From NCBI RefSeq assembly GCF_000208385.1, contig NC_015436.1, positions 1,860,001 to 1,924,000 on the forward strand: 64,000 nucleotides of DNA, read 5' to 3'. Origin of the DNA: Parasphaerochaeta coccoides DSM 17374. GTDB lineage: Bacteria > Spirochaetota > Spirochaetia > Sphaerochaetales > Sphaerochaetaceae. The first letter of the stretch is position 1. Every line of letters starts with the position of its first letter. Of the stretch, positions 17,344 through 25,322 are shown piece after piece. A model generated the notes under the pieces. That model made no database searches and was not told the DNA's origin. It saw nothing but the letters and a program-made list of their open reading frames with translations. Position numbers and translations under genes: made by a program.

Positions 17344-18180
17344 ATGAGCATACGTATTCTGTGCCTGGGCGAAATTGTCGGACGTCCCGGCATCCATACC
17401 GTCAAATCCGTCGTGCGGAATCTCAGGACAGAGAAAAACATCAACCTGGTCATAGCCAACGGAGAAGGCGCGACCAATGGTTTCGGACTGGGGAAAAACC
17501 ATGCCATCCAGCTTCTGAAACTGGGAATCGACATCCTCACCGGAGGAGAAAAGATATATTTCAAGATGGACATGGTCGATTACATTGAACGGAACAGTTC
17601 CATCCTCCGTCCGGCCAACTACCCCATGGGTACGCCGGGACGCGGCATACGGTACGTGAAGCTTCCCGGAAGCGGAGTCACTGTCGCGGTCATCACCCTG
17701 CTGGGCACTACGGACTTCCCCCGTACCCATCTCGCCAATCCCTTTGCTCTCGCTGCGAGCATGGTGGAGAAAGCCCGTCAGGAAACCCCTTTCGTCATCA
17801 TGCAGTTCCACGCCTCCACCACGGCGGAGAAGAACACCATGGCCTTTCACCTGGACGGCAAGGTGACGGCGATGGTCGGCACACATTCCAAAGTACTCAC
17901 GGCGGATGCCCGGATATTTCCCCAAGGCACGGCAATGATTACTGACAATGGCAGATGCGGCAGTACAATGAGCGTCGGAGGCTTTGCTCCTGACAGGGAA
18001 ATTGAGAAACTCATCACCCAGATACCGGTACGTTCCATGGAGTGCTGGGACTCGCTGGAAGCGCAAGGAGTCCTGATTGAAGCGGACGATTCCGGCAAGG
18101 CGGTTTCCATTGAGACACTCCGCATACCCGTGGCGACGCCTGAGCAGCATGCGGACACAGGAGCTTCCGACGAAGAATGA
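17344..18180 (+). CDS. YmdB/TIGR00282-type metallophosphoesterase with altered metal ligands
   Basis: 278 aa, same length and block order as YmdB (a 2',3'-cyclic nucleotide phosphodiesterase). Blocks are GEIVGRPG, ANGEGATNGFGLG, FHASTTAEK and GTHSKVLTADARIFPQGTAM. The family normally shows GDIVG, ANGENA, GNHxW and GTHTHV. Here Asp is Glu, the GNH box is GGEKIY, and the second His of GTHTH is Lys, so several dinuclear-metal ligands are changed. It may be inactive, use different metals, or have become a regulator. It precedes the Lpt genes with a 102-bp gap that contains the lptC promoter. Confidence 0.8.
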   Translation: MSIRILCLGEIVGRPGIHTVKSVVRNLRTEKNINLVIANGEGATNGFGLGKNHAIQLLKLGIDILTGGEKIYFKMDMVDYIERNSSILRPANYPMGTPGRGIRYVKLPGSGVTVAVITLLGTTDFPRTHLANPFALAASMVEKARQETPFVIMQFHASTTAEKNTMAFHLDGKVTAMVGTHSKVLTADARIFPQGTAMITDNGRCGSTMSVGGFAPDREIEKLITQIPVRSMECWDSLEAQGVLIEADDSGKAVSIETLRIPVATPEQHADTGASDEE

Positions 18181-18247
18181 TTTCATTCGGGCGCCTCTCC
18201 TTCCCTGTGACTTCCTTGTGGCTTTTCCATGTAGCCAACATCTTCCG

Positions 18248-18276
18248 TTGCTCAAAAGGATGGGGATATGTATACT
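18248..18276 (+). promoter_or_regulatory. Promoter of lptC-lptA-lptB-rpoN (leaderless candidate)
   Basis: TTGCTC (18248-18253) and TATACT (18271-18276), preceded by TG, are spaced 17 bp. The -10 ends 6 nt before ATG 18283. Confidence 0.6.
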
Positions 18277-18282
18277 TGCCAC

Positions 18283-18882
18283 ATGGCAAAACAGCGCCGA
18301 CAAGCAACTTCCTCGCCATCATGGATCACACAGCTCCGAGGGATGCTGCCCGTCATGCTTACTTTCATGTTCCCCGTTATGCTGAGCGTGGCATTACTGA
18401 GTGCCTGTTCCTTCATGCCTGAAGAAATGCTGACTGAAGAAACCACGGAAGGCGCGCCTTCCGTCGTCCTTTCCGCCGCTGTCTACACCGTCGCGCTCAA
18501 AGGGAAGGAACCCATGACCATGGAAAGCCCCATGATTAGTCTGTACAACAACAGCAGAACTGTCCAAGTCGCAATGCCGGTATTCAGTCATGAAAAGGAT
18601 GATGGTTCACTGGTGCAGGGTTCTGCGCTCAGCGGCAGCTATAACGCGAATACAAAGACTCTTTCGTTAATCGGCTCCGTAATCCTTGATGATGGAGAGC
18701 TTGGCTTGAAGCTTACGGGAAGCCAACTAAGCTGGATGCTTGATGTCCAGCAGATTGTCAGCACTGCTCCTGTCACCGTCGTCTTTGGTTCCGGCAGCAC
18801 CATCAACGGGAATAACCTGTCTGGCAGCCTGGAAAGCGGGCGTTTCGTACTGACAAACGCTGAAGGATGGATTGTACCATGA
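18283..18882 (+). CDS. lptC: LptC-like lipoprotein (LPS/lipid export)
   Basis: 199 aa. A basic N-terminus is followed by a long hydrophobic segment ending in LLSAC, a lipobox, so it is probably a lipoprotein rather than the bitopic LptC of E. coli. The rest is beta-strand rich, as in LptC/OstA folds. Identification rests largely on position directly before lptA and lptB. ATG 18283 is preferred over 18268 because a TATACT -10 element ends 6 nt before it; AAGGA upstream of 18268 is the alternative. It overlaps lptA by ATGA. Confidence 0.7.
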   Translation: MAKQRRQATSSPSWITQLRGMLPVMLTFMFPVMLSVALLSACSFMPEEMLTEETTEGAPSVVLSAAVYTVALKGKEPMTMESPMISLYNNSRTVQVAMPVFSHEKDDGSLVQGSALSGSYNANTKTLSLIGSVILDDGELGLKLTGSQLSWMLDVQQIVSTAPVTVVFGSGSTINGNNLSGSLESGRFVLTNAEGWIVP

Positions 18883-19514
18883 AAAATTTCCGCAGTATCC
18901 TTACTGTAATCTTCCTCATCGGCCTTGCCTCCCCTGTCCTGTGGGCAGCCGATCCCATAGAATTTTCCGGCGGTTCCACAGAGGCAATCATCCGCTCAGG
19001 TGATGAAAGGGTCAAAATTTCGGAGGGAGCCAGGGTGACTACAGGGGACATCACCATCACTGCCCAGGTTATCGATGTATCCGGAGAAGGCTACAGCTAT
19101 TTGGAATGCACGGGAGATGTTGTGCTGAAAGATGCTGGCAAGGGCATAGAGATGTCCGCCGGAACCATCACCTATGACAGGAATGAATCCATCCTCCTGT
19201 CCCGTGAACAGACATCCGTCGAAGACAAGGAAAAAGGCATAACGGCGCAAGCAGGTTGGGTACGCTATCAACAAGAGGAAGGAATCCTCACATTCCAGGA
19301 CAATGTGAACCTGACCCGGACTACTGACGACGGAATCATGGTCTGTACCGCCGAAACAGTGACATACGTCCGTTCTTCCGGCACAGTAATGCTCGATGGC
19401 GGAGCCGTCGTCACATGGAAGAACGACACATACCGGGCGACCACCATCCGCGTGAACCTGGACACTGATGAAATCACCATGAGTGGGGAAATCAGGGGGA
19501 CAATCAATGGCTGA
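18879..19514 (+). CDS. lptA: LptA/OstA-family periplasmic lipid-transport protein
   Basis: 211 aa. It has a signal peptide (ILTVIFLIGLASPVLWA, cleavage near residue 23) and an OstA-type beta-jellyroll with repeated short strands (GDVVLKDAGKGIEMSAGTITYDR and similar; only short blocks are conserved). It would form the periplasmic bridge that carries lipid from the LptB-driven extractor to the outer membrane. The start at 18879 forms an ATGA overlap with lptC; 18867 is possible. It overlaps lptB by 8 bp. Confidence 0.82.
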   Translation: MKNFRSILTVIFLIGLASPVLWAADPIEFSGGSTEAIIRSGDERVKISEGARVTTGDITITAQVIDVSGEGYSYLECTGDVVLKDAGKGIEMSAGTITYDRNESILLSREQTSVEDKEKGITAQAGWVRYQQEEGILTFQDNVNLTRTTDDGIMVCTAETVTYVRSSGTVMLDGGAVVTWKNDTYRATTIRVNLDTDEITMSGEIRGTING

Positions 19515-20250
19515 CACCGCGACAAGCGTCCTGAACATACAGCACTTGATGAAATACTATGGAAAGAAACCCGTGGTGAGGGATATTTCGTTTTCCATGC
19601 GCAGCGGTGAAGTGGTCGGTCTGCTCGGCCCCAACGGCGCGGGCAAGACAACTACTTTCTACATGGTGGTAGGTTTTCTCCGTGCCGATTCTGGCAAAAT
19701 CAGCATTGACGACACGGATGTCACCGAGTTGCCCATGTACCGCCGTTCGCTCCTCGGCCTCTCCTACCTGCCTCAGGAAGCCTCCATATTCCGCAAGCTT
19801 TCGGTGCGCGACAACATTCACCTTGTCTCGGAAAGCAGGTCTGATTTGAGTGCGGTTGAAAAAAAAGAGTTGACGGACAGGCTCATGGAAGAATTCGGCA
19901 TCACCGGAGTGATGTCTCAGAAAGGCTACACTCTTTCCGGAGGAGAACGCCGCCGTACCGAGATTGCCCGTGCCTTGGCGACTTCTCCCCGCTTCCTTCT
20001 GCTTGACGAACCCTTTGCCGGCATAGATCCGAAGGCCGTCTACGAAATACGACAAATCATCCGCCATCTGGCGGCTCAAGGCATAGGAGTCCTGCTTACC
20101 GACCATAATGTTCGTGATGCGCTGGCCATCACCGACTGCTCCCACATCATCCATGAAGGAACCCTGTTGGTGTCCGGTACAAAGCAGGATCTCCTGAATG
20201 ATCCTACGGCGCGTCACATTTACTTCGGTGATGAGTTCGAGGACGTATGA
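19507..20250 (+). CDS. lptB: Lipopolysaccharide-type export ABC ATPase LptB
   Basis: 247 aa cytoplasmic ATPase. Walker A is GPNGAGKTT, the Q-loop region YLPQEASIFRKLSVRDNI is characteristic of LptB, the signature is LSGGERRRTEIARAL, Walker B FLLLDEPFAGIDP, and the switch is LLTDHNVRDAL. It powers extraction of LPS or, in spirochaetes without LPS, another outer-membrane lipid. lptF/lptG are not in the window. It is followed after 1 nt by rpoN, an order conserved in many bacteria. Confidence 0.95.
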   Translation: MADTATSVLNIQHLMKYYGKKPVVRDISFSMRSGEVVGLLGPNGAGKTTTFYMVVGFLRADSGKISIDDTDVTELPMYRRSLLGLSYLPQEASIFRKLSVRDNIHLVSESRSDLSAVEKKELTDRLMEEFGITGVMSQKGYTLSGGERRRTEIARALATSPRFLLLDEPFAGIDPKAVYEIRQIIRHLAAQGIGVLLTDHNVRDALAITDCSHIIHEGTLLVSGTKQDLLNDPTARHIYFGDEFEDV

Positions 20251-20251
20251 C

Positions 20252-21703
20252 ATGCTTGCTCCGCAGCTGACCCTGGAACAGAAACAACTACTCAAGCTTT
20301 CACCCCAGATGCTCCAGTCCTTTGAGCTGATGATGCTTCCCTTGCAGGAATTGCAGGCGCGTATTTCCGATGCCATAGAATCAAACCCCGCCCTTGAGAT
20401 ACCGGAAAGCACAAGCATTTCCTATGAAGACTTCACCCGCATGGGCTTCCGCGACAGAGACTCCATGGATGATTCCCTCACTGACTCCGCGAGCTATGGC
20501 TCGGACATTTATGACGGCCAGCATTACCGTGCGGACGGTGCGACTCCCGGTGAAGCACGGGGATATGATGAAAACGCAATGCAACGCCAGAATCGGATGA
20601 TTGATGGCGTATTGACCCAGAAAGAGAGTCTTCAAGAACATCTTTTCAAGCAATTGAACCTTCATGAACTTACCCGACGCCAAAGGCATATCGCCGAACT
20701 CATCATCAGCAACCTCGATGCCAACGGGTTTCACACGCTACCGGTCGAGACTCTTGAAGATGGGTTGACGCAGGAGGATGTCGCCCCGGTCGTCAGCCTT
20801 CTCCAAAGTTTCGACCCTTCTGGAATCGCAGTCACCGACTTCCGTGAATCCCTGGTCGTCCAGGCACGCAATGACGGACTGGAGGCACAAGTCCTGGATG
20901 ATTTCTCACGGCTTGTCTACGATGCGCTGGAACTGATGCGGCCAGGCAAGGAAGCGGAAGCGGCAAAGATGCTTAAACTTGATCCTGATGAAGTGTCCAC
21001 CTTATACGCCTACCTCAGGAGCCTTACCCCCTTTCCCGGACAGGCGTACAACACGGAGCCTGACCAGTTCGTCATACCGGATCTCAGCATCCATGTCGTA
21101 GACGGTTCGCTGGAGATGCGGCTCAACCAAGACGCGCTTCCCGCTCTGACCATCAATACCCAGTTCACTGGTCTCGGTGAAACCTTGAAGGAACGAAAAG
21201 ACGATCCCTCCAGCAAGGAAACCGTCGAATACATCCAGAAAATGTCGCGCGAGGCTTCTGTCCTCATCAGTCAGATACATCTGAGGAACCAGACTCTTCA
21301 CAAGGTCGGTCTTGCCCTGATTAAGCTCCAGAGTGATTTCTTCTTCAAGGGGCCGCGCTATCTCCGTCCCATGACGTTGAAGAATGTCGCGGAGGAAGTG
21401 GGTGTCCATGAAACCACAATCAGCCGTATCTCCCAGGCAAAATGGATGGATACCGACTGGGGATTCCTGCCCCTCAAGCAGATGTTCAGTACTGGAGTCG
21501 CGACTTCCGGAGGCTCGACGGCGGACATGTCGCGCACATCCGTCAAGGAAATCATCCGTGAAATCATAGATGAGTCGGAGAACAAGCGTCTTTCCGACCA
21601 GAAAATCAGTGACCTGCTTGCCAAAAAAGGAATATCCGTCGCACGCCGTACCGTAGCGAAATACCGCAAGGAACTTGATATCGATTCTTCTTTTGGCCGA
21701 TGA
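20252..21703 (+). CDS. rpoN: RNA polymerase sigma-54 factor
   Basis: 483 aa. Region I is present (LTLEQKQLLKLSPQMLQSFELM), followed by an acidic linker, the core-binding region, a helix-turn-helix TLKNVAEEVGVHETTISRIS and a C-terminal RpoN box ARRTVAKYRKEL, which reads the -24 element. The start at ATG 20252 lies 1 nt after lptB. Enhancer-binding proteins that need it are not in the window, and no clear -24/-12 site was found. Confidence 0.96.
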   Translation: MLAPQLTLEQKQLLKLSPQMLQSFELMMLPLQELQARISDAIESNPALEIPESTSISYEDFTRMGFRDRDSMDDSLTDSASYGSDIYDGQHYRADGATPGEARGYDENAMQRQNRMIDGVLTQKESLQEHLFKQLNLHELTRRQRHIAELIISNLDANGFHTLPVETLEDGLTQEDVAPVVSLLQSFDPSGIAVTDFRESLVVQARNDGLEAQVLDDFSRLVYDALELMRPGKEAEAAKMLKLDPDEVSTLYAYLRSLTPFPGQAYNTEPDQFVIPDLSIHVVDGSLEMRLNQDALPALTINTQFTGLGETLKERKDDPSSKETVEYIQKMSREASVLISQIHLRNQTLHKVGLALIKLQSDFFFKGPRYLRPMTLKNVAEEVGVHETTISRISQAKWMDTDWGFLPLKQMFSTGVATSGGSTADMSRTSVKEIIREIIDESENKRLSDQKISDLLAKKGISVARRTVAKYRKELDIDSSFGR

Positions 21704-21802
21704 CGACCTCCCAATAATCCTCCTGAACCTATCCGTCATGGCATCTTGCAGCTCTTGGGACGCTCCTGGACGCTTATGGGTGCCTTTGACAAGAAAACAT
21801 GT

Positions 21803-21830
21803 TTGACGGGACATCATTCCAGGATATATC
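21803..21830 (+). promoter_or_regulatory. Promoter upstream of hpf
   Basis: TTGACG (21803-21808) and TATATC (21825-21830) are 16 bp apart, about 35 nt before the hpf start. Confidence 0.5.
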
Positions 21831-21864
21831 TTGTATATAGACAACCAGCAATGAGGAGGAACCT

Positions 21865-22161
21865 ATGAACGTTACAATCCGTGGTGTCCGTTACAACCCA
21901 AGCGAGGAAACCCAGCAATTCCTGGATAAAAAGCTTCAGAAGGTCCAATTCGCGGAAGACTATCTGCATGACCTGGATATCGTCATTACGCGTGAAACTA
22001 TTGGACAGGGATTTCATCTTGATGCCAAGATGCATTTTTCCTGGGGTTCCCTGAAGGTCGTCAGCACTGATTGCTATGAGTTGTACGAAGGCATAGAAGC
22101 CCTCGTCGATAAGATAGAAGCCGCCGCCAGCAAGGAAAAAGGCAAGGTGAAAGGGCGATGA
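21865..22161 (+). CDS. hpf: Ribosome hibernation promoting factor, short form
   Basis: 98 aa HPF/YfiA family protein. It has the N-terminal VTIRGVRYNPSEETQQFLDKKL block and the alternating beta-alpha fold that binds the 30S decoding centre and silences idle ribosomes. It lacks the C-terminal dimerisation domain of long HPF. GAGGAGG lies 6 nt before the ATG. It follows rpoN, as in many bacteria, but has its own promoter candidate and a strong terminator. Confidence 0.93.
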   Translation: MNVTIRGVRYNPSEETQQFLDKKLQKVQFAEDYLHDLDIVITRETIGQGFHLDAKMHFSWGSLKVVSTDCYELYEGIEALVDKIEAAASKEKGKVKGR

Positions 22162-22209
22162 CCGCCATCTTCACCAGAATCAGACATTCGCAATTCCCCT
22201 TTTGGGATG

Positions 22210-22243
22210 ACGGGAGCCACAATGGTTCCCGTTCTTTTATTTT
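22210..22243 (+). terminator. Rho-independent terminator of hpf
   Basis: ACGGGAGCC and GGTTCCCGT form a 9-bp stem (one G-T pair) with a 5-nt loop, followed by TCTTTTATTTT. Confidence 0.9.
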
Positions 22244-22255
22244 CAGGGTTGCTGT

Positions 22256-22263
22256 GCTATAGT
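22256..22263 (+). promoter_or_regulatory. Extended -10 promoter of hprK operon
   Basis: TGC-TATAGT (hexamer 22258-22263) lies 43 nt before the hprK start and after the hpf terminator. There is no good -35, consistent with an extended -10 promoter. Confidence 0.4.
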
Positions 22264-22306
22264 CGGTCAAGGATTCGGTCAAAGATAAGATGACGGAGGG
22301 GACTGG

Positions 22307-23284
22307 ATGAAGGCTTTCACTATTCTGGATCTGTTGGATCTCGACCTCAAGGAGCATAATATCCTTGAGCTTTCCTGCATAGCCGGACGCAGCGGTCTTT
22401 CACGCAAGATAACCACGAACAAAATCAGCCGTCCCGGATTGCCTCTCAGTGGATATTTTGATGAATTCAGCGTTGAAAGCATCCAGGTCTTCGGCCGTGG
22501 GGAACAACATTTCCTGGCTCACCTTGAAGTTCTCGGAAACTATGAAGCCATTGAGAAAATACTCTCGTCCAATGTTCCGTGCTGCATCTTCAGCGACATG
22601 GGGACGCCGAGCGCACATTTCATCAAACTTGCGGAGGAAAACAGCTGTGCCATCCTTCAGACGCCTCTGCCCTCCTCCGACTTCTCCCGGCATCTGTATC
22701 AGCTTCTTGACGCGGTTTTCGCGCCGACCATCACTATCCACGCCGTTATGGTCGAGGTATTCGGCATCGGCGTGCTGATAACCGGAGACAGCGGCGTAGG
22801 AAAAAGCGAGACGGCGTTGGAACTGATTGAACGTGGACATCGCCTGATCAGCGACGATACGGTCAAACTCCGTAATATCGGTGACAACCATCTTATCGGC
22901 TCCGGGGAGAATCCTCTCCTTGCCCATCACATGGAAATCAGGGGTCTGGGCATCATCAATGTCGCGCACTTGTTTGGCGTCGGCGCAATCCGCGAACGCA
23001 AGCAGGTGCAACTGGTGGTGAAGCTGGACAAGTGGGAATCCCAGAAAGACTATGACCGCATAGGGAGCGCATTGGAAGAGACCATCCTGGGCATCAGCAT
23101 CCCCATGGTCGAGATTCCGGTGAAACCCGGTCGCAATGTCCCTATACTGATAGAAACCGCCGCCAGAACCGAGAGATTGAAGAAACTGGGCTATTATTCG
23201 TCAAAAGATTTCGACCAGACCGTGGTTCATTGGCTTGAGAGCCAAACGGCGCGCTCGGTGTATTATGATGAGGAAAAACCCTGA
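22307..23284 (+). CDS. hprK: HPr kinase/phosphorylase
   Basis: 325 aa bifunctional enzyme that phosphorylates and dephosphorylates HPr on Ser46. The N-terminal domain is followed by Walker A GDSGVGKSE (160-168), the DDTVKLR block, the family signature MEIRGLGIINV and the C-terminal IPVKPGRNVPILIETAA. GGAGGGG precedes the ATG. The stop overlaps the HPr start. No EI/EII genes are adjacent, so this is probably a regulatory rather than a sugar-transport PTS, as in other spirochaetes (inference). Confidence 0.96.
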   Translation: MKAFTILDLLDLDLKEHNILELSCIAGRSGLSRKITTNKISRPGLPLSGYFDEFSVESIQVFGRGEQHFLAHLEVLGNYEAIEKILSSNVPCCIFSDMGTPSAHFIKLAEENSCAILQTPLPSSDFSRHLYQLLDAVFAPTITIHAVMVEVFGIGVLITGDSGVGKSETALELIERGHRLISDDTVKLRNIGDNHLIGSGENPLLAHHMEIRGLGIINVAHLFGVGAIRERKQVQLVVKLDKWESQKDYDRIGSALEETILGISIPMVEIPVKPGRNVPILIETAARTERLKKLGYYSSKDFDQTVVHWLESQTARSVYYDEEKP

Positions 23285-23547
23285 TGATCGAGCGCACCTT
23301 GACAATCACCAACCGTGCCGGCATACATGCCAGGCCAGCGGCACTCATAGCAAAGGTTGCCAATCGGTACGTCAGTGATGTATTCTTCTTGAAGGATGCC
23401 ATGAAGATAAACGGCAAATCGATTATGGGAGTCATCACGCTGGGAGCCACATACAAGTCGAAGCTCACCATGCAGTGCGATGGGCCTGATGAAGCGGAGA
23501 TGGCGGATGCCATTGAACATGTGTTTGCAAATCATTTCGAGGAATGA
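23284..23547 (+). CDS. ptsH: Phosphocarrier protein HPr
   Basis: 87 aa. His15 in AGIHARPAA is the EI phosphorylation site and Ser46 in NGKSIMGV is the HprK target; both are intact. The start overlaps the hprK stop by one base, which ties kinase and substrate together in translation. lexA follows after 12 bp. Confidence 0.96.
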   Translation: MIERTLTITNRAGIHARPAALIAKVANRYVSDVFFLKDAMKINGKSIMGVITLGATYKSKLTMQCDGPDEAEMADAIEHVFANHFEE

Positions 23548-23559
23548 AGGGAGTCAGCC

Positions 23560-24189
23560 ATGAAGGAACTAACCGCGCGACAGAAAGAAATAGCCTCGTA
23601 CATAAGCTCCTTCATCACTGAGAACGGGTATTCCCCCTCTGTCCGTGATGTGGCTTCCCATTTCCACTTCTCCCCCAAGGCGGCGCATGACCATCTCTGC
23701 GCTTTGGAACGGAAAGGCGTAATCAGGCGCAATGAGGCAGGACTTTCCCGTACCATGGAAGTAATCAGCGAGCAGTATGCGCCTTTCCAGGAAATGATCA
23801 ACGTACCGGTGCTGGGCAACATAGCCGCAGGCAAGCCCATCATGAGCGAGGAAAACATGGAAGACACGGTTCCAATCCCCGCTTCAATGCTCAAACGTAC
23901 CCCTGACCCCTACTATGCCCTGAAAGTACGTGGGGAAAGTATGGTGGGTGCCGGTATATTCGACGGCGACCTTGCCATCATCCGCCATGCTACGACCGCC
24001 CGCAACGGTGACATAGTGGTAGCCAGCGTCGGGGAGATGGAATCCAATGCCATCACCCTCAAACGTTTCTATCGGGATGCCCACATGATTGAACTCCGCG
24101 CTGAAAACCCTGAAATTGGCCCTATCCGCACGACAGACTGCCAGATTCACGGCACGTTGTTCCTTCTCATCAGGAACTACGGCGGATGA
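23560..24189 (+). CDS. lexA: SOS repressor LexA
   Basis: 209 aa. The N-terminal winged helix is LTARQKEIASYISSFITENG with recognition helix SPKAAHDHLCALERKG. Self-cleavage site Ala90-Gly91 lies in GNIAAGKP, the catalytic Ser127 in VRGESMVG and Lys168 in ITLKRF. A pool of RecA-nucleoprotein would trigger autocleavage. It is in an operon with ptsH and holA; no SOS box could be assigned by eye. Confidence 0.95.
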   Translation: MKELTARQKEIASYISSFITENGYSPSVRDVASHFHFSPKAAHDHLCALERKGVIRRNEAGLSRTMEVISEQYAPFQEMINVPVLGNIAAGKPIMSEENMEDTVPIPASMLKRTPDPYYALKVRGESMVGAGIFDGDLAIIRHATTARNGDIVVASVGEMESNAITLKRFYRDAHMIELRAENPEIGPIRTTDCQIHGTLFLLIRNYGG

Positions 24190-25256
24190 CCATGGCCGCT
24201 CCATCCGCCTATCTGTACCTGGGACCTGAAAACGGCGAAAAAGACGCCGCTGTCTCACGTATCCGCAATGCCCTTGCCGGAGCACATCCTGCACTTGACG
24301 AATATCTTTTCATAGCATCGAAGGATGATGAGTCAATCCATGGTTTGTCAGAAGCCCTTACTAACTCAGGATTGTTCTCTGATTATTCTTTCATCCTTCT
24401 CCGGATTGCCTCCGAAGCAAAGGTGTCCACGCTGCAACCTGTCCTTGACTGGCTCAAGGAACCGACCCCAGATGTCACCATAGTCCTGACAAGCGATGAG
24501 ACACGGGTCAGCGCAACGCTCCAGAAACTTGTACCCAAACAGAACCAACAGACGTTCTATGAGATGTTCGAGAACAGGAAACCACAATGGATTCAAGATT
24601 TCTTCCGCTCCCGCCGTATGGGAATCAGCCGTGGCGCGACGGATTTGATTCTCACCCTGGTTGACAACTCCACCGATGAATTGAAAGAAGCCTGCGCACG
24701 CCTTGCCGACTACCTGAGTCAAGATTCCTCCGCGAAACATTCCAGCGTCACGGAGGAAGACGTTGAGGCGTATCTTTCTTTTTCCCAAGGCGTCACTGCG
24801 TTTTCCGTATTCGAACATGTCGCCAGAGGGAACCTCAACGGTGCCTTGCTGACCATCCATTCCTATATGGATGCGGAGCCTAACAAGCTGCCCCAACTGC
24901 TGGCCGCCATGAGTTGGCAGATGAGGCGGTTGCTCTCATTGAGCGAGAACCTTTCCCAGGGGATGAATGAGGATGAAGCCATGCAGTCCGTGGTCACATA
25001 TGGTAAACCTGTCCCCATCAGGAATCTGAAGGATAAAGGTTTGAACAAAGAAGCGGTTCGTCGTTACTCTCCGGAAGATATCAAGACAATTCTGGTTTCA
25101 CTCGCCGACTGGGACAGGGACATTCGTTCATGGCCGGGAGACATGCACCGAACCATCTGTGATGCATACGCCTACCGCATCATCATACGAAAAGGGAAAA
25201 AGACAGGGCTTCCCCGGTTCGCGTCATTGCGTACCGTCGCCCGCTCAAGCTATTAG
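24186..25256 (+). CDS. holA: DNA polymerase III delta subunit
   Basis: 356 aa clamp-loader subunit HolA. The sequence is divergent but has the family pattern: N-terminal AAA+-like domain without a Walker A (YLYLGPENGEKDAAVSRI, VTIVLTSDETRVSATLQKLV), central FFRSRRMGIS and TDLILTLVDNSTDELKEA blocks, and the C-terminal helical domain with LPQLLAAMSWQMRRLL. The start forms an ATGA overlap with lexA; ATG 24192 is an alternative. Confidence 0.86.
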   Translation: MTMAAPSAYLYLGPENGEKDAAVSRIRNALAGAHPALDEYLFIASKDDESIHGLSEALTNSGLFSDYSFILLRIASEAKVSTLQPVLDWLKEPTPDVTIVLTSDETRVSATLQKLVPKQNQQTFYEMFENRKPQWIQDFFRSRRMGISRGATDLILTLVDNSTDELKEACARLADYLSQDSSAKHSSVTEEDVEAYLSFSQGVTAFSVFEHVARGNLNGALLTIHSYMDAEPNKLPQLLAAMSWQMRRLLSLSENLSQGMNEDEAMQSVVTYGKPVPIRNLKDKGLNKEAVRRYSPEDIKTILVSLADWDRDIRSWPGDMHRTICDAYAYRIIIRKGKKTGLPRFASLRTVARSSY

Positions 25257-25322
25257 GAGACCATCAGGAAACTTCCGGCACTTATTCGGCACCATTCATT
25301 CGGCAGTATCTATCCGGGGATC

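Noticed and set aside
17116-18303. Long N-terminal extension of the aldo-keto reductase frame
   Set aside because: It runs opposite to the YmdB-like gene and through non-coding repeats; the real start is ATG 17115 with AAGGAG in front.
19504-20418. 304-codon minus-strand frame over lptB and rpoN start
   Set aside because: Shadow of conserved genes, without any recognisable motif.
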